Notes: generated from the sequence alone by a model not told the origin. 64,000 nt of DNA from Natronorubrum tibetense GA33 (GCF_000383975.1 NZ_KB913017.1:3324265-3388264), one strand, 5' to 3'; positions 44,583-54,989 are shown, counted from the stretch's first letter. Program-made: numbers and translations.

Positions 44583-45992
44583 TCAGTTTTGTTTGGGCCT
44601 CATGGTGATCTGGCTGCCGTAGACCTCTGCGACGGCGTCGGTATAGATATTGTCAAGGATGGTGATCAATTCTGGATTCTCGACGACTAGGTCAGAGAAC
44701 CCTCGCTCGAGTGCAGTGACATAGGCCGCGAAGAAGTCCTCGTGTTCGTCGGGGAGGATGTTGTACTTTGCCGATATCATATTCCGTTTATTACCGGTGA
44801 GACTGGCAGTTTCCGGCAGCGCTGCTTCGATAGCATCGGCTCGCGCATCGAAGTGCTCAGACACAGCATCTATGAACGATTGATCGTTGGCTCCCATGTT
44901 CCGGAAGTAGAGCGTAAGCGTGTTGTCTCGGAGTGCATGCTCACGGTCGTTTTCGAGGCGATGGTGGAACCCGATTCGGGCGTCGTTTCGATCATCCGGC
45001 CGGCCGTGGAGAATGTCTGTGAGGTCATCGGTGTGTCGCCACCAGCCGTGTTTGAATATCATCCCCCAATCGGAACTCGTTGAGCGGAACCACCAGTCCC
45101 CGACAGCGTCGTTCGCACACTCGAACAGTACGTGGTAGTCGCTCTCCGAGCGGATCGATCCTTGATCGGCGGTTACGAGACGATCAGAAAGATGAGAGGG
45201 CCAGTTATGAGAGAACGTCTCCCACTGGTTCTCGAATGTAGCCGTCACGTCAGCGATGGCCTCGTAGTGGTCGAGATACAGTTCGATCTTCTCGTCAACG
45301 TTGTCGGTGGGGTCTGACATACCTGTGATTGATCGAATATCGTCAGCGAATTCGTGGAGCTGTACGACTGTTCGTTGTGGGTATCGTGGTGCGTTATCGA
45401 CGATAAAGTCGGTCAGGACGGTTTCGACGAAGGCTGTCCACGTCCAGTTATTGAATTCTGGGTCGTTCGCGTCTGGTCGGTCCTCTTGATGCAGATAGAG
45501 ATAGTATGCACCAGACTCGTAGTCGTCCTTCGGAACACCGTCGATGTGTGTAACATCCTGTCGGTAGAACTCCGTCTGAGTGTCTTCAGCAGAGAATTTG
45601 AGTTCGACCAGAAGGAACCATTCGTTGGGGACTTGAACTGCCAGGTCGACGAATCCTGACGACACTGTTTCTCCGTCGACTTGCTCAGTGAGCCGTACTT
45701 GATCGTCGACGACGACATCCGAGAGATCGTGGATATCCTCCTCGAATCCACACGTATCGGGTAGGCCATTGAGAAATGCGCGGAGAAATTCCGAGTTCAT
45801 CCGGTGTGGCTGCTCCGGGTCGAGGAAGTATGCGAAGAGCCGGTTGATGTACACCTCGGCCTTCCGTTGCGTTCCTAACGAGTATTCGATCACGTCCATC
45901 AGTGATCGAGGCGTCTCGGGAACCGCGGTGAGTTGCTCCCACCGGCGTGTAAGCGTCTTCAATTCCCGCCGCAAGTCATCTGTCTCAGTCAT
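44583..45992 (-). CDS. PD-(D/E)XK superfamily nuclease (PDDEXK_4-like)
   Basis: This is about 469 residues from ATG 45992 (MTETDDLRRELKTL). An in-frame ATG 25 codons upstream (46067) is possible. The N-terminal half has the PD-(D/E)XK_4 layout: RKAEVYINRLFAYFLDPEQP, SGFVDLAVQVPNEWFLLVEL with KFS next (Asp, then Glu-x-Lys), and a QTEFYRQDV helix. The C-terminal 250 residues (with DWGMIFKHGWW) are unassigned. Members are common next to defence and abortive-infection genes. It follows the ATPase gene on the same strand after 146 bases, perhaps as a unit. Confidence 0.75.
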   Translation of the reverse strand: MTETDDLRRELKTLTRRWEQLTAVPETPRSLMDVIEYSLGTQRKAEVYINRLFAYFLDPEQPHRMNSEFLRAFLNGLPDTCGFEEDIHDLSDVVVDDQVRLTEQVDGETVSSGFVDLAVQVPNEWFLLVELKFSAEDTQTEFYRQDVTHIDGVPKDDYESGAYYLYLHQEDRPDANDPEFNNWTWTAFVETVLTDFIVDNAPRYPQRTVVQLHEFADDIRSITGMSDPTDNVDEKIELYLDHYEAIADVTATFENQWETFSHNWPSHLSDRLVTADQGSIRSESDYHVLFECANDAVGDWWFRSTSSDWGMIFKHGWWRHTDDLTDILHGRPDDRNDARIGFHHRLENDREHALRDNTLTLYFRNMGANDQSFIDAVSEHFDARADAIEAALPETASLTGNKRNMISAKYNILPDEHEDFFAAYVTALERGFSDLVVENPELITILDNIYTDAVAEVYGSQITMRPKQN

Positions 45993-46138
45993 ACCATCAT
46001 CTCCGAATAACTCAGCGCGGGAGTATAGACGCTTTGGCGACAAACTTCGAGGCTGGAACGAATACATCTTCTAAGAGGGCCATGGGGGAACGACTCGGAG
46101 CACGGAACAGGCCGCCGACATAGACGGTAAAGGATTTC

Positions 46139-47818
46139 TCAGCAGATCAGTAAGAACAACCAGAAGGGGAGATAGCAGATACTGGTCTCGTCTTTCTCGA
46201 TGACCAGGGATTCGTCCTTTCTGACTTCCTTTGGCAAGCTGTCGGTAACGATGAACCGGTACGGTGCCTGATAGTCTAACTCCTGTAGCTCCTCGCTGCC
46301 GGATTCGGTGTGCTGGCCGGATTCGGGATCGAATTCTTCGGCGATTGTTTCGGCGTTGCCAGTGTGTGGGTGGTAGGAGAGGATGAAGGGGAGGACGTGT
46401 CCCTTGTGGTGGAGGATGTAATCGACTAGCCCAGAGTCTGTCTCTGTGTATTCGACATCGTATGCATCGACTTGATATGCTAATCGTTTGGCGTGGTCGA
46501 AGGCGACGGTGCGAGCGAGTTTGTATTCGAATTCGTGGTTGAGTGTGTCTTCCTGTTCATACGCCTCGAAGCCGTGGTGTTCCTGTCGTTGGGAGAGGAG
46601 GACGAGGTGGCGTGGGTTGCGGAGGTACAAGCGTGTGCGGCGGTAGCGGCGCAGAGAGTAGTCGTGGGATTCAGTGACGGCGATGCCTTCATCGAGGACA
46701 TCGAGGTAGTTGTCGACGGTCCGCCTGTCGACGCCGACTTGGTCGCTGAGATCAGTGTACTGGAGTTCTTCACCGGCGTTGGTGGCGGCGATGGAACTGA
46801 GTCGGTGGAGGTTTTCAGGTTGTTGGATGGACCGGTACTTGGCGAGTTCTTTGTAGAGGAAAAGGAGGAAGTGAGATTTTGAGAGGTCGTTCCGGATCGA
46901 AGCGTCGTCTGTTTGGTGGAGTGTGCCGCCTGTTCTGAGGTATGCGCGCGCTGCGTCGTGGAGGTTATTTCGTTCGTCCTCATCAAAAATTTCGAAGCAG
47001 AGTTCCGAGAGTGTCTCAACAGCTGTGTCGAGACTGGTCTCTGAATTCGTTCCGGAAAGCCCAGTCCGAATTGTTTTGATCGGTGATGGGCCGTCTAAGT
47101 CGGGTGATTGGAATTGTTCGAGTCGCGTTCGGAATGCCTCATTGAATTCGACACCTAGTCCTTCGCCGGTTTGGACGGTATCGATGAATTTCATCGGGAG
47201 GATAGGCCATGGACCTTCGAATTCATCGACGGTGTCGGCGGTTTCGACGGTGGAGTGGTTGACCTGTGCGCGGACGTTGCCGGTTAGGAATACGTACGTA
47301 TTTTCGTCGATGAGATCGAGTAACTCTGCTTTGCGGTTCTCATCGAAGTCAAGGGCTTGGACGTCGTCGAGAAGGATGAATTTCTGTCCTTGGCGGGGTG
47401 CGACGTGCGTCTGGAAGTAGTCGATGACTTGGTTGAGGCGTTTGATGTCGTTACCTGGGCGCTCCAGCTGATACAGAGAATCTTCTAAGGGGAGATAGAG
47501 GATTTGTCTGGGGGAGAGTGCGGAGGTGAGTTCAAGGTCTTGGTTTTGCCGTGGGAATTCAGTTGTGTCGAGGAGAGCTGCGACGAGTTGGTGGAGAAGG
47601 GTTGTCTTGCCGATCCCGGTTTGTCCGTGGATTGCGTAGACGAGACTCTCGACATCGTCAGTATAGTGGATGTTTGTTCTCTTGAGGACCCGGTGGAAAT
47701 CAGAGCGAGGGGTAAGGTCTGTGGCGTGTGATAGTTCTGGGGAAGTGCCGTCACTCCACCACTGGTTGTGGTGTTCGGCGTCGTCAATGAACTCTTCTGC
47801 GCTCCCTGTCCCGATCAT
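46139..47818 (-). CDS. AAA ATPase, DUF4143-like
   Basis: This is a 559-residue protein. Walker A is GQTGIGKTTLLHQLV (about 69-83) and Walker B is KFILLDDVQALDFD (about 142-155). The sensor-like YVFLTGNVRAQV is typical of AAA_14 archaeal ATPases. A winged helix follows (YTDLSDQVGVDRRTVDNYLD), then a region resembling DUF4143 (restriction-endonuclease-like fold), with only part of the usual acidic-Lys motif visible. These ATPases often act as single-gene conflict or regulatory proteins. It is transcribed divergently from the Argonaute operon, sharing a 255-base promoter region. Confidence 0.75.
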   Translation of the reverse strand: MIGTGSAEEFIDDAEHHNQWWSDGTSPELSHATDLTPRSDFHRVLKRTNIHYTDDVESLVYAIHGQTGIGKTTLLHQLVAALLDTTEFPRQNQDLELTSALSPRQILYLPLEDSLYQLERPGNDIKRLNQVIDYFQTHVAPRQGQKFILLDDVQALDFDENRKAELLDLIDENTYVFLTGNVRAQVNHSTVETADTVDEFEGPWPILPMKFIDTVQTGEGLGVEFNEAFRTRLEQFQSPDLDGPSPIKTIRTGLSGTNSETSLDTAVETLSELCFEIFDEDERNNLHDAARAYLRTGGTLHQTDDASIRNDLSKSHFLLFLYKELAKYRSIQQPENLHRLSSIAATNAGEELQYTDLSDQVGVDRRTVDNYLDVLDEGIAVTESHDYSLRRYRRTRLYLRNPRHLVLLSQRQEHHGFEAYEQEDTLNHEFEYKLARTVAFDHAKRLAYQVDAYDVEYTETDSGLVDYILHHKGHVLPFILSYHPHTGNAETIAEEFDPESGQHTESGSEELQELDYQAPYRFIVTDSLPKEVRKDESLVIEKDETSICYLPFWLFLLIC

Positions 47819-48073
47819 AGGGGTGATTATTCTAGGCTAGTACAAATATTCGTGCATCCTGATGTCCCTATCTCGACCCTATTAGAAACTCTCTGTTCGC
47901 CGTGGTATGTGTGGGAGATTTATGACCTCGTCGTTGTCCGGTGCTATCTTCGCAGCGTCCCCAAACCGTTTGTAGAGAGGTTATTGTATTGGAATTGCCC
48001 TAAAGCTCACTTTCCGTGTTTTAGATGTGCCTAGTGGAAACCTATTTATTATGGGGGTTCGTTGGCCGGTGTA
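47819..48073. promoter_or_regulatory. Divergent promoter region of ATPase and Argonaute genes
   Basis: On the plus strand, TATTTATTAT (48043-48052) lies 22-31 bases before ATG 48074, supporting that codon as the Argonaute start on a leaderless transcript. On the minus strand an AT-rich ATATTTGTA sits about 30 bases before ATG 47818. No gene is visible between. Confidence 0.5.
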
Positions 48074-50743
48074 ATGGCAGTGAAGACCGACATTGAGGAT
48101 GGGAAACAGATCGATATCTCACTGCGCGTCACAGGGACTGACGAGTGGGATCACGACGCCATCGCTCGGAAAGTCCAGTTGGAGGACGTCGAAGGGACGC
48201 CAGTGGAGCTGACCGTATTCCACAATAATGAGATCGCGGATTTCGAGTGGGATGACGAGCGCTGGTACGTACTGGAGAACGTGGTCGGGAACGAGTATCG
48301 CGGTGAGATGCAACTCAACCCGGGATATGACCTGATCGTCACCCCGCTCGACGAGCCACCTGCTGCAGCCGAGAACGGCGGGGCGGAGAACACATCGGCT
48401 ACGCAGTCCTCCGAGAGTGGTGATAGTGGATCTTCAACGGAGGCAGATCAAAGCGCTGAGTCGGAGTCCGCTCGAGAGAGTGAGGTGACGAGCGAACCAC
48501 GGCCAACGGCAGATGGTGGCGGTGAACTGTTACACCAACAGCCGTTGTCGGAAGGGAACTATCTGCTGCAGTTCGAACTCGGGGACCTACCGGAACTCAC
48601 CGTCCACGAATATGAACTCCGCGCAACCGGGAGCGGCGGGATCAACCCAGACGACTTCACGAACGGGATTGAGGGGTTCACAGCGAAAGCGGCGAACTAC
48701 TACCAGTCACGGATCAACAGCCCAGTCACAACAGCTGATGCGTCCCGGCGGCGTATCTACGCAACCGAGAAACTCCACGGTAAAATTTCGATTCACGGGT
48801 ACACGGTCAAGCCGGTACATCAGGGCGAGACGACGCTAGAAGCGCGTTCGTACACGGACGACGGACCGCTCCAAGAGTTCGTCAAGCAAGACGTGAAACG
48901 AGCTGTTGCTGGCCGCTTCGAGGTGTCAGGTATTGATTCGATTATCGAGCCCACCCCGCAGCGAACCGCGAACAGTGGATTGTTCGAAGCCTATCGAAAG
49001 TACAAGTGTCGGATTCGCGTCGATGCTGACGGGACTGTGATTTGCGGTGTGAACGTCGCATATCACTTGGAATCGACGTTCTCCGCCGCCGACTGGGTAC
49101 AACGCGGACACGACATTGCCGAGGTGACCGTCGAACACGACACGGACCTGTACGACAGTGCTCGCACGGCAACGGTCAAGGAGGTCATCGATATGGACTA
49201 CGACGATGTGCTGGACGGACCGGGCGTTCCGATGTCGGAGTACCACGAGCAGCACGTCGAGCAGGACGTCATCAACTCAATGCAGGCCGGTGACCCAATC
49301 ATCGCTGATCTGCAGTACGGGAGCGACGAGGACTCGATCTTCCCGCAGCTCTTGGAATACTGTAAGGTCATCCCGACGTTCGACCAGTTGGGCAGTGTCG
49401 ATGACACGTTCCTGGATGTCATCCATAATGAGAGCCGGATGGAACCTGAGGAACGATTCAGTGTCGTCACATCGTTCGTAGACCTACTCGGCCCGACACC
49501 GTACTTTAGCTTCGACCCCGTCCCGCAACCCACGAACGCAGGATACCGGGAGCACAAGACACCAAACACCCCGAACCTGCGGTTCGGCGATGGGAAGACA
49601 GGGTTCTATGGGGCCGGTGGGCTGGAACGGAAGGGATATGGCATATACAAAGCTCCTGAATCGTTCGATATCATCGCGCTGTACCCGGAAGATGAAGAAG
49701 ACGACGCACGGCCGTACGTACTCTCGCTGCTCAACAAGCTCGCAGACTACGATGCGGGTCCAACGGTATTCGATCAGGAGACCTACGAACTCGGCTCGGA
49801 GTTCCACTACTCTCAGCATGCGCAGAAAGCGAGTGACTACGATGCGGCGCTGATCGTCGTGCCGGATGCAGACAAGGCTGCGGCAGCCGACTACGACGAC
49901 CCGTATCCCGAGTTTAAGCGTCGACTCGGACAACTCGGAGTCCCGAGTCAGATGATCTCTGTCGACAATCTCGGCAACGACAACTACCGCGGGAACATCT
50001 GCTCGTCCCTCATTGGGAAAGCGGGTGGTGTGCCGTGGCGTATCGACGACGTCCCTGGAGACGTTGACGCGTTCGTCGGGCTTGACGTGACCTACGACCA
50101 TGCGACCAAGCAACACCTCGGCGCGGCTGCGAACGTCATCATGGCCGACGGAACGATCCTCGCGTCGGAGGCCGTCACGAAGCAGGCGGGTGAGACGTTC
50201 GATGAGGATGACGTTGCGAACGTCATCAAACACGTCTTGGAAATTTTCGCCGAAGAGGAAGGCCGGCCACCACGGCACGTAGTCATTCATCGTGACGGGA
50301 AGTTCTATCTTGATGTCGAGAACCTCGTCAAGCGTCTCGACAAAGCCCGCGATCTCATCCAACGGTTCGACCTTGTCGAGATCCGGAAATCCGGGAATCC
50401 CCGCATCGCCGCATACGACGAATCGGAATCGCGGTTCGATATCGCAGACAAAGGGATTGCCTTCCACGTCCACAACGGCGACCACTCCTACCTGACCACG
50501 ACCGGCGGAAGGGAGGGCAGCCCGGGCACGCCGCGGCCGTTGCAGATCGTGAAACGCCACGGGTCGACAGATCTTGACACGCTCGCGGAGCAAACTTACT
50601 GGCTGTCGGAAGCACACGTCGGTTCGCTGAGCCGGTCCACCCGGCTCCCCATCACCACGTACTACGCCGACAAGTGCGCCGACTTCGCCATGAAGGGCTA
50701 CCTCACCAAAGGCAGCGTCATCCGCGGCGTCCCGTACATCTGA
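48074..50743 (+). CDS. ago: Long prokaryotic Argonaute (NgAgo-like)
   Basis: This is an 889-residue protein closely similar in layout to Natronobacterium gregoryi Argonaute (887 aa). It has an N-terminal beta-rich OB-like region, a Ser/Glu linker (about 100-155), and N/PAZ-like and MID regions. The PIWI domain contains a full catalytic tetrad: Asp671 (FVGLDVTYD), Glu707 (QAGETFDEDD), Asp741 (VVIHRDGKF) and Asp866 (YYADKCADFAMKGYL). VEIRKSGNPRIAAYD and the SLSRSTRLPIT block are also shared with NgAgo. Long pAgos use short guides to recognise and often cut invader DNA or RNA. A TATA box sits at the expected distance for ATG 48074. It heads a five-gene plus-strand operon with DNA-processing enzymes. 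Confidence 0.95.
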   Translation: MAVKTDIEDGKQIDISLRVTGTDEWDHDAIARKVQLEDVEGTPVELTVFHNNEIADFEWDDERWYVLENVVGNEYRGEMQLNPGYDLIVTPLDEPPAAAENGGAENTSATQSSESGDSGSSTEADQSAESESARESEVTSEPRPTADGGGELLHQQPLSEGNYLLQFELGDLPELTVHEYELRATGSGGINPDDFTNGIEGFTAKAANYYQSRINSPVTTADASRRRIYATEKLHGKISIHGYTVKPVHQGETTLEARSYTDDGPLQEFVKQDVKRAVAGRFEVSGIDSIIEPTPQRTANSGLFEAYRKYKCRIRVDADGTVICGVNVAYHLESTFSAADWVQRGHDIAEVTVEHDTDLYDSARTATVKEVIDMDYDDVLDGPGVPMSEYHEQHVEQDVINSMQAGDPIIADLQYGSDEDSIFPQLLEYCKVIPTFDQLGSVDDTFLDVIHNESRMEPEERFSVVTSFVDLLGPTPYFSFDPVPQPTNAGYREHKTPNTPNLRFGDGKTGFYGAGGLERKGYGIYKAPESFDIIALYPEDEEDDARPYVLSLLNKLADYDAGPTVFDQETYELGSEFHYSQHAQKASDYDAALIVVPDADKAAAADYDDPYPEFKRRLGQLGVPSQMISVDNLGNDNYRGNICSSLIGKAGGVPWRIDDVPGDVDAFVGLDVTYDHATKQHLGAAANVIMADGTILASEAVTKQAGETFDEDDVANVIKHVLEIFAEEEGRPPRHVVIHRDGKFYLDVENLVKRLDKARDLIQRFDLVEIRKSGNPRIAAYDESESRFDIADKGIAFHVHNGDHSYLTTTGGREGSPGTPRPLQIVKRHGSTDLDTLAEQTYWLSEAHVGSLSRSTRLPITTYYADKCADFAMKGYLTKGSVIRGVPYI

Positions 50744-50805
50744 CCCTGCACCGTAACAGCCCGCGCAACCACCCACGTACCCGTCAACACACCGGTGACC
50801 CTCGC

Positions 50806-52926
50806 ATGACCAAGACAGGATTCGAAGCAACAGTCGAGTTCGACGACGGCAGCACCGCCGAACTAGAGATGGCTGCCGACAAATCATGGGATAGCTTCCT
50901 GAACTACTTCGGGGACGCCCAGCACGTCTACTGCGTCACGTACAGTCAGTCCCCCGCGTTCATCTACAAGATTTTTCAGAACCAAGACCTCGAAGTGGAC
51001 TCGCTAGAGGTCATCGTCGGGGACAACCAGCACGACGACTACCGACGCTCGCTAAAAAACACGAACAACGCAAAGAAAATCGCCGCGCAACTAGAATCAC
51101 TTCGGCGGGACGGCGACCTTCTTATCCACACCGTCGATTCCGCACGCGTCCTACTTCACACGAAACTCTACATTGTCGAGAACCAGGACGGGTCACGTAC
51201 TCTCATCTGTGGGTCCGCGAATCTCTCCAAGCAGGCCTGGCAGGGGAGCAAGCAAACCAACGTCAACATCGCCTGGCGTACCGATGGAGGCACGCCCGTC
51301 GACGAGTGGTTCGAACGGCTCTACGCGTTCCACAAGGACTACGCGACGCCGTTCATGGAGGATCTGACCGAGGAGATCGAGGACGCCGAAACCGCAGAAG
51401 AGGAGGCGAAGATCTACGATATCTGGCTGGGTGGCGACGAGTTCAGTGACGACCCGGTCGCCGAGCTGAACGCACGGCTCGACGAAGCAGTTGACGACGA
51501 CCAGGTCAATACGTACAACGTCGTCACCGACGCCGAAGAAGCAGAGAAAGCTGTGTTCGCCGCTGAAGATACGGACACGGATCCGACCGAAATCAGCCCG
51601 GACAAGCGCGTCCGTCTCTCCCCACAGGGACTCGAAGACGCTATCTCGAATCTGGACGACACGCTGTCTGCCAATAACATCCGGATCAACGACGGTGAAA
51701 TCGTGGCGACACCCGCCGGTATCGCACGTTACAAAGAGACCTTCACTGGGTATCCTGACCTCAACGTCGATAGAGACGAGAAAAATGTTGGATTGCGGGT
51801 TGACGACTCCGTCCTTGAACTAACGGCATCACTGCCGGACGATCCGCAGGAAGTCGCTAACGCACTTGACCTGATCGAGCAGTACATCGAAACTGTCGGC
51901 GAGTTCGGTGAAACGCGAACGCCAAAGGAGACGCGGGCACATTTCTACGAGGGAATTATCTACTTCTGCTGGGCTCCGTTCGCCAACTACTGTGCCCATC
52001 ACTACGCCGAATACGAGTCCGCAGAACTGGACAAGGATCTACCGTTCCTGTTCCTCCACGGTGACAACGACAGCGGGAAAGGCATGTTCCTGCGGTTCGG
52101 GGCGCGGCTCATCTCGAACGGGTACGTACAGGAGGTCACGACCGGGGACGACTTCGTCAAAAACAACATCGAGCGCGCTCGTGCGTCGGACACCGTTTTC
52201 CCGTACATCGTTGACGACGTGGCGAAGTCGAAGATCGACCGGGACATCATCAAGTCATACTGGGAGGGGAAGTGGGACGGTTCTATCCAGATGCCGACGT
52301 TCATTTTCTCCTCGAACGACTCGACGAAGCCGAAATCCGAACTCCGCACTCGGATGAAGACGCTGGATTTCAACGTCAACTTCTCCGAACTGAAGAAGGA
52401 CGAACGCGAAGCAGCCGCGCAGATCGCGGGACAGGCAGACAGCTGTAATTTGTTCCCGTGGTTTGCCCACCTGTTCTTGCAGCGGGATATCTCGCTGCCA
52501 GACCAGTCGGATCGGCTCGCGGATGCTCGGGACGTGTTTGCGGAGCTGTACGCATATGCCGAGAAAGAACCGCCGGAATACGTGCCGCTGGAGAAGCCCG
52601 CCGAACAGGAACACGATCCGGGGCGTCGGAAGTGGATCAGTGCGCTGTCCGACAGGCTGTGTGAACTTGATTTCAAGGACAACGGGCGGATTGTTGCTGA
52701 TTTCTCGGCACATCTGGACCAGCAACAATGCTGGGAGTTCCAGAAAGCCACGCCAGCCCATATTCGGGCGGGTATTTACGGACCGGCGGTTCAATTTGAA
52801 AGCGCAAACAGGTTCCAGAATTGGATTGATGAGCCCAGTATCATCGAAAATGCACGACGCGACACCGAGACAGCCGCTGACGACACCGGTGTTCTGTCTC
52901 GGGTCACGCGGCTCGTCCGAGGGTAA
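50806..52926 (+). CDS. PLD-like nuclease fused to an SF3-like ATPase
   Basis: This is about 706 residues from ATG 50806, 62 bases after ago. Upstream in-frame starts overlap ago and give basic sequence. Residues about 30-175 are a phospholipase-D-like domain with one HKD half-site: H118-T-K-x4-E followed by CGSANLSKQAW. The usual Asp is Glu, so activity is uncertain unless dimeric. After a linker, residues about 370-620 form a P-loop ATPase (HGDNDSGKGMF, about 417-427; VFPYIVDDVAK; PTFIFSSND with KSELRTRMK), like SF3 or primase-linked plasmid/viral helicases. The ATPase half is paralogous to the protein at 62381-64000. It probably handles DNA in concert with Argonaute. Confidence 0.75.
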   Translation: MTKTGFEATVEFDDGSTAELEMAADKSWDSFLNYFGDAQHVYCVTYSQSPAFIYKIFQNQDLEVDSLEVIVGDNQHDDYRRSLKNTNNAKKIAAQLESLRRDGDLLIHTVDSARVLLHTKLYIVENQDGSRTLICGSANLSKQAWQGSKQTNVNIAWRTDGGTPVDEWFERLYAFHKDYATPFMEDLTEEIEDAETAEEEAKIYDIWLGGDEFSDDPVAELNARLDEAVDDDQVNTYNVVTDAEEAEKAVFAAEDTDTDPTEISPDKRVRLSPQGLEDAISNLDDTLSANNIRINDGEIVATPAGIARYKETFTGYPDLNVDRDEKNVGLRVDDSVLELTASLPDDPQEVANALDLIEQYIETVGEFGETRTPKETRAHFYEGIIYFCWAPFANYCAHHYAEYESAELDKDLPFLFLHGDNDSGKGMFLRFGARLISNGYVQEVTTGDDFVKNNIERARASDTVFPYIVDDVAKSKIDRDIIKSYWEGKWDGSIQMPTFIFSSNDSTKPKSELRTRMKTLDFNVNFSELKKDEREAAAQIAGQADSCNLFPWFAHLFLQRDISLPDQSDRLADARDVFAELYAYAEKEPPEYVPLEKPAEQEHDPGRRKWISALSDRLCELDFKDNGRIVADFSAHLDQQQCWEFQKATPAHIRAGIYGPAVQFESANRFQNWIDEPSIIENARRDTETAADDTGVLSRVTRLVRG

Positions 52927-52931
52927 TAGAC

Positions 52932-54989
52932 ATGTCTGATCACCCATCTCACCGGCGGTTCGACGGGACGTTAGTCACAGTACCGTTTGGGGGCGAAAAC
53001 ATCGAACGGGCAGCACGAGACGAATACCGAATGCTTCTCGACGAGCACGATTCTGAGGATGTACTCGTCATTACAGGTGCGCCGACGAGTGCGGACACGT
53101 TCCGTGAGGCGTTAGGTGAGGAACTGCCGGGCGCGGCGACGCCGTACGTGACGTCGCCGGTGGTGCACGCAACCGATGTCCTCAACCAGACCGATGACTG
53201 CGTCATTCTCTCCGACGCGCTGCGGCGTGAACTCCTGTATCGGTTCCTCGCAGACTACGAATGGGAAACCGAGTACCTCCAACGGGCATCTGTGCAGCCG
53301 TCGTTTATCGAGGATGTGGATGCCGTGATGGGCACGATCTCCTGGCAGACGGTCACACCTGAGGAAACTCCAGAACTCCGTGACATCATGGCTGCGCTCG
53401 ACGCGTTCCACGAGTGGCTCGCCGATCACGGGCACATGGAGCGCGGGCACCTCATTTCAGAAGCGCTCGATGTCCTCAGTGGGGATGCCCGCGACGATGT
53501 CGTCGATTTCGATGCGGTGCTTGCAGTCGAGTTTGAGGAGTTCTTCCCGCTTGACCGCGCGTATCTCGACGCGCTCGCGGGAGACTGCGACCTCGTCTGT
53601 GTCGCCGAAGAGAACGCGAGTGTGCGCCGGACGTGGGTCGAGACAGGGCCAGTCACGGACTACGTCTCGTTCAGAGAGTCTCGACGTGGGGCATCGGGGA
53701 CACCGTCGACGCGACCCGCTGCGACGGCGGCCTATTTCGCCGAGGAAACGGTCCCGAAAGATCCGGGAGCTGGGTCGGTCTCTGTTCTCGCTACAGACTC
53801 TAGTGACGAACAACTTGCCGAGATTACGAACGAGATTGAAGAGCTCGTCGCGCAGCCGGACTGGGGATACGACGACATCGCTGTTGCCACGAAGCAAAGC
53901 GGCAGTGCTGTTACAGACATTATCGAGGCACTCGAAGGCACTGGGATTCCAGCGGAATCGACAACCGTCACCGGGTTTGGTGACGACCCCGCGATTCGGG
54001 AGCTTCTCGCTGTCGTTCAGTATCTCGCCGGCGATGACGATGATGTACCCAACCACGGTCCGGAACTCGATACAGAGCGCATAGACCGTGTCAGCGAGAA
54101 TGACAGCCTCGAAGACGCGATTCGCTGGTGGGCGACGGACTCCGGGTTAAAAGAGCGGATCGCGGAGCGGGCGGCCCCGTTGGATGCACGGGCGCAGTTC
54201 GGGAACGTCCGGCGGGCGTTCCGGATGGCCGAATTCCTCGAAGAGACCGAGTTCGTGGATGCGACGTGGGAGTCCTTCAAGGAGATGCTCGAACGTGCTC
54301 ACGAGTATGCACCACAGCAGAATCAGACGAGCGCGACGGACCTCAGCGGTGGCGTCCGCGTCGATCACTTGCAAGCGATTAAGAACGAGTCCTTTCGCGC
54401 TGTGTTCCTCGTGAATCTCGTTGACAGTGAGTACCCAGGTGACCCGTTCCAGACACGGTTGTTCCCGAGCGAGCGAGTCGCGTCGATGCCGGACTATCCT
54501 GGTGTTACGGAACTCGAGGGATCGGATGTGGATGCGACGTTCCCGACGGCGTCGACAGCGTCGGGACGACCGTTCGTGCAGTACCATACGGAGCACGCGC
54601 GGCGACGGTTGGCTGTCGGTGCGGGTGCGGCGGCGGAGCGGCTATACTGTTGTCTCTACGAGTACGAAGACATGGCGCTCGAAGAGCGTGTGCAGGCGTC
54701 GAGGTTCCTCACAGCGGCGTATGAGGATCTTCCGTGGGTGACTGAAGCCGATGAGCCACACATTACGAGTGAGCAAGCGGCGGAGCAGTACCTGCTGTCG
54801 CGGGTTGACAACGCGCTCGCGGAGGTGCGCCGCGCGAACAGTCAGAACGTGACGGTGTCGCTTGACGAGGTCGAAGCGGAACTCGGAGAAATTCAGGACC
54901 TACTCGAACAAAGTGGCTCCCGAGGGGACGATCTCCGGGAAGCGTTGCGTGCACGTGTCGAATTCGCTAACGGGGAGGTGCGGCGATGA
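52932..54989 (+). CDS. AddB-like inactivated helicase subunit
   Basis: This is a 685-residue protein starting 5 bases after the PLD-ATPase gene. It lacks Walker A. The layout follows AddB/RecC-type UvrD-like folds: an N-terminal VTVPFGGENIERAARDEYRM, a central FDAVLAVEFEEFFPLDRAYL (degenerate motif II region), IRELLAVVQYLAG, and GVRVDHLQAIKNESFRAVFL (motif V-like, about 475-494). It is presumably the non-catalytic partner that helps DNA loading or recognition. The stop overlaps the next start by 4 bases (ATGA). Assignment is by fold pattern plus its position beside a RecB-like partner. Confidence 0.65.
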   Translation: MSDHPSHRRFDGTLVTVPFGGENIERAARDEYRMLLDEHDSEDVLVITGAPTSADTFREALGEELPGAATPYVTSPVVHATDVLNQTDDCVILSDALRRELLYRFLADYEWETEYLQRASVQPSFIEDVDAVMGTISWQTVTPEETPELRDIMAALDAFHEWLADHGHMERGHLISEALDVLSGDARDDVVDFDAVLAVEFEEFFPLDRAYLDALAGDCDLVCVAEENASVRRTWVETGPVTDYVSFRESRRGASGTPSTRPAATAAYFAEETVPKDPGAGSVSVLATDSSDEQLAEITNEIEELVAQPDWGYDDIAVATKQSGSAVTDIIEALEGTGIPAESTTVTGFGDDPAIRELLAVVQYLAGDDDDVPNHGPELDTERIDRVSENDSLEDAIRWWATDSGLKERIAERAAPLDARAQFGNVRRAFRMAEFLEETEFVDATWESFKEMLERAHEYAPQQNQTSATDLSGGVRVDHLQAIKNESFRAVFLVNLVDSEYPGDPFQTRLFPSERVASMPDYPGVTELEGSDVDATFPTASTASGRPFVQYHTEHARRRLAVGAGAAAERLYCCLYEYEDMALEERVQASRFLTAAYEDLPWVTEADEPHITSEQAAEQYLLSRVDNALAEVRRANSQNVTVSLDEVEAELGEIQDLLEQSGSRGDDLREALRARVEFANGEVRR

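Noticed and set aside
50674-50805. Upstream ATG extension of the PLD-ATPase gene overlapping ago
   Set aside because: The 44 added residues are His/Arg/Pro-rich, unlike haloarchaeal proteins, and overlap the conserved PIWI end. ATG 50806 fits better.
49484-50887. Long open frame on the minus strand, opposite the Argonaute gene
   Set aside because: It is antisense to a confidently identified ago. Its product is Val/Arg/Cys-rich with no motif, as expected for the complement of a GC-rich acidic gene.
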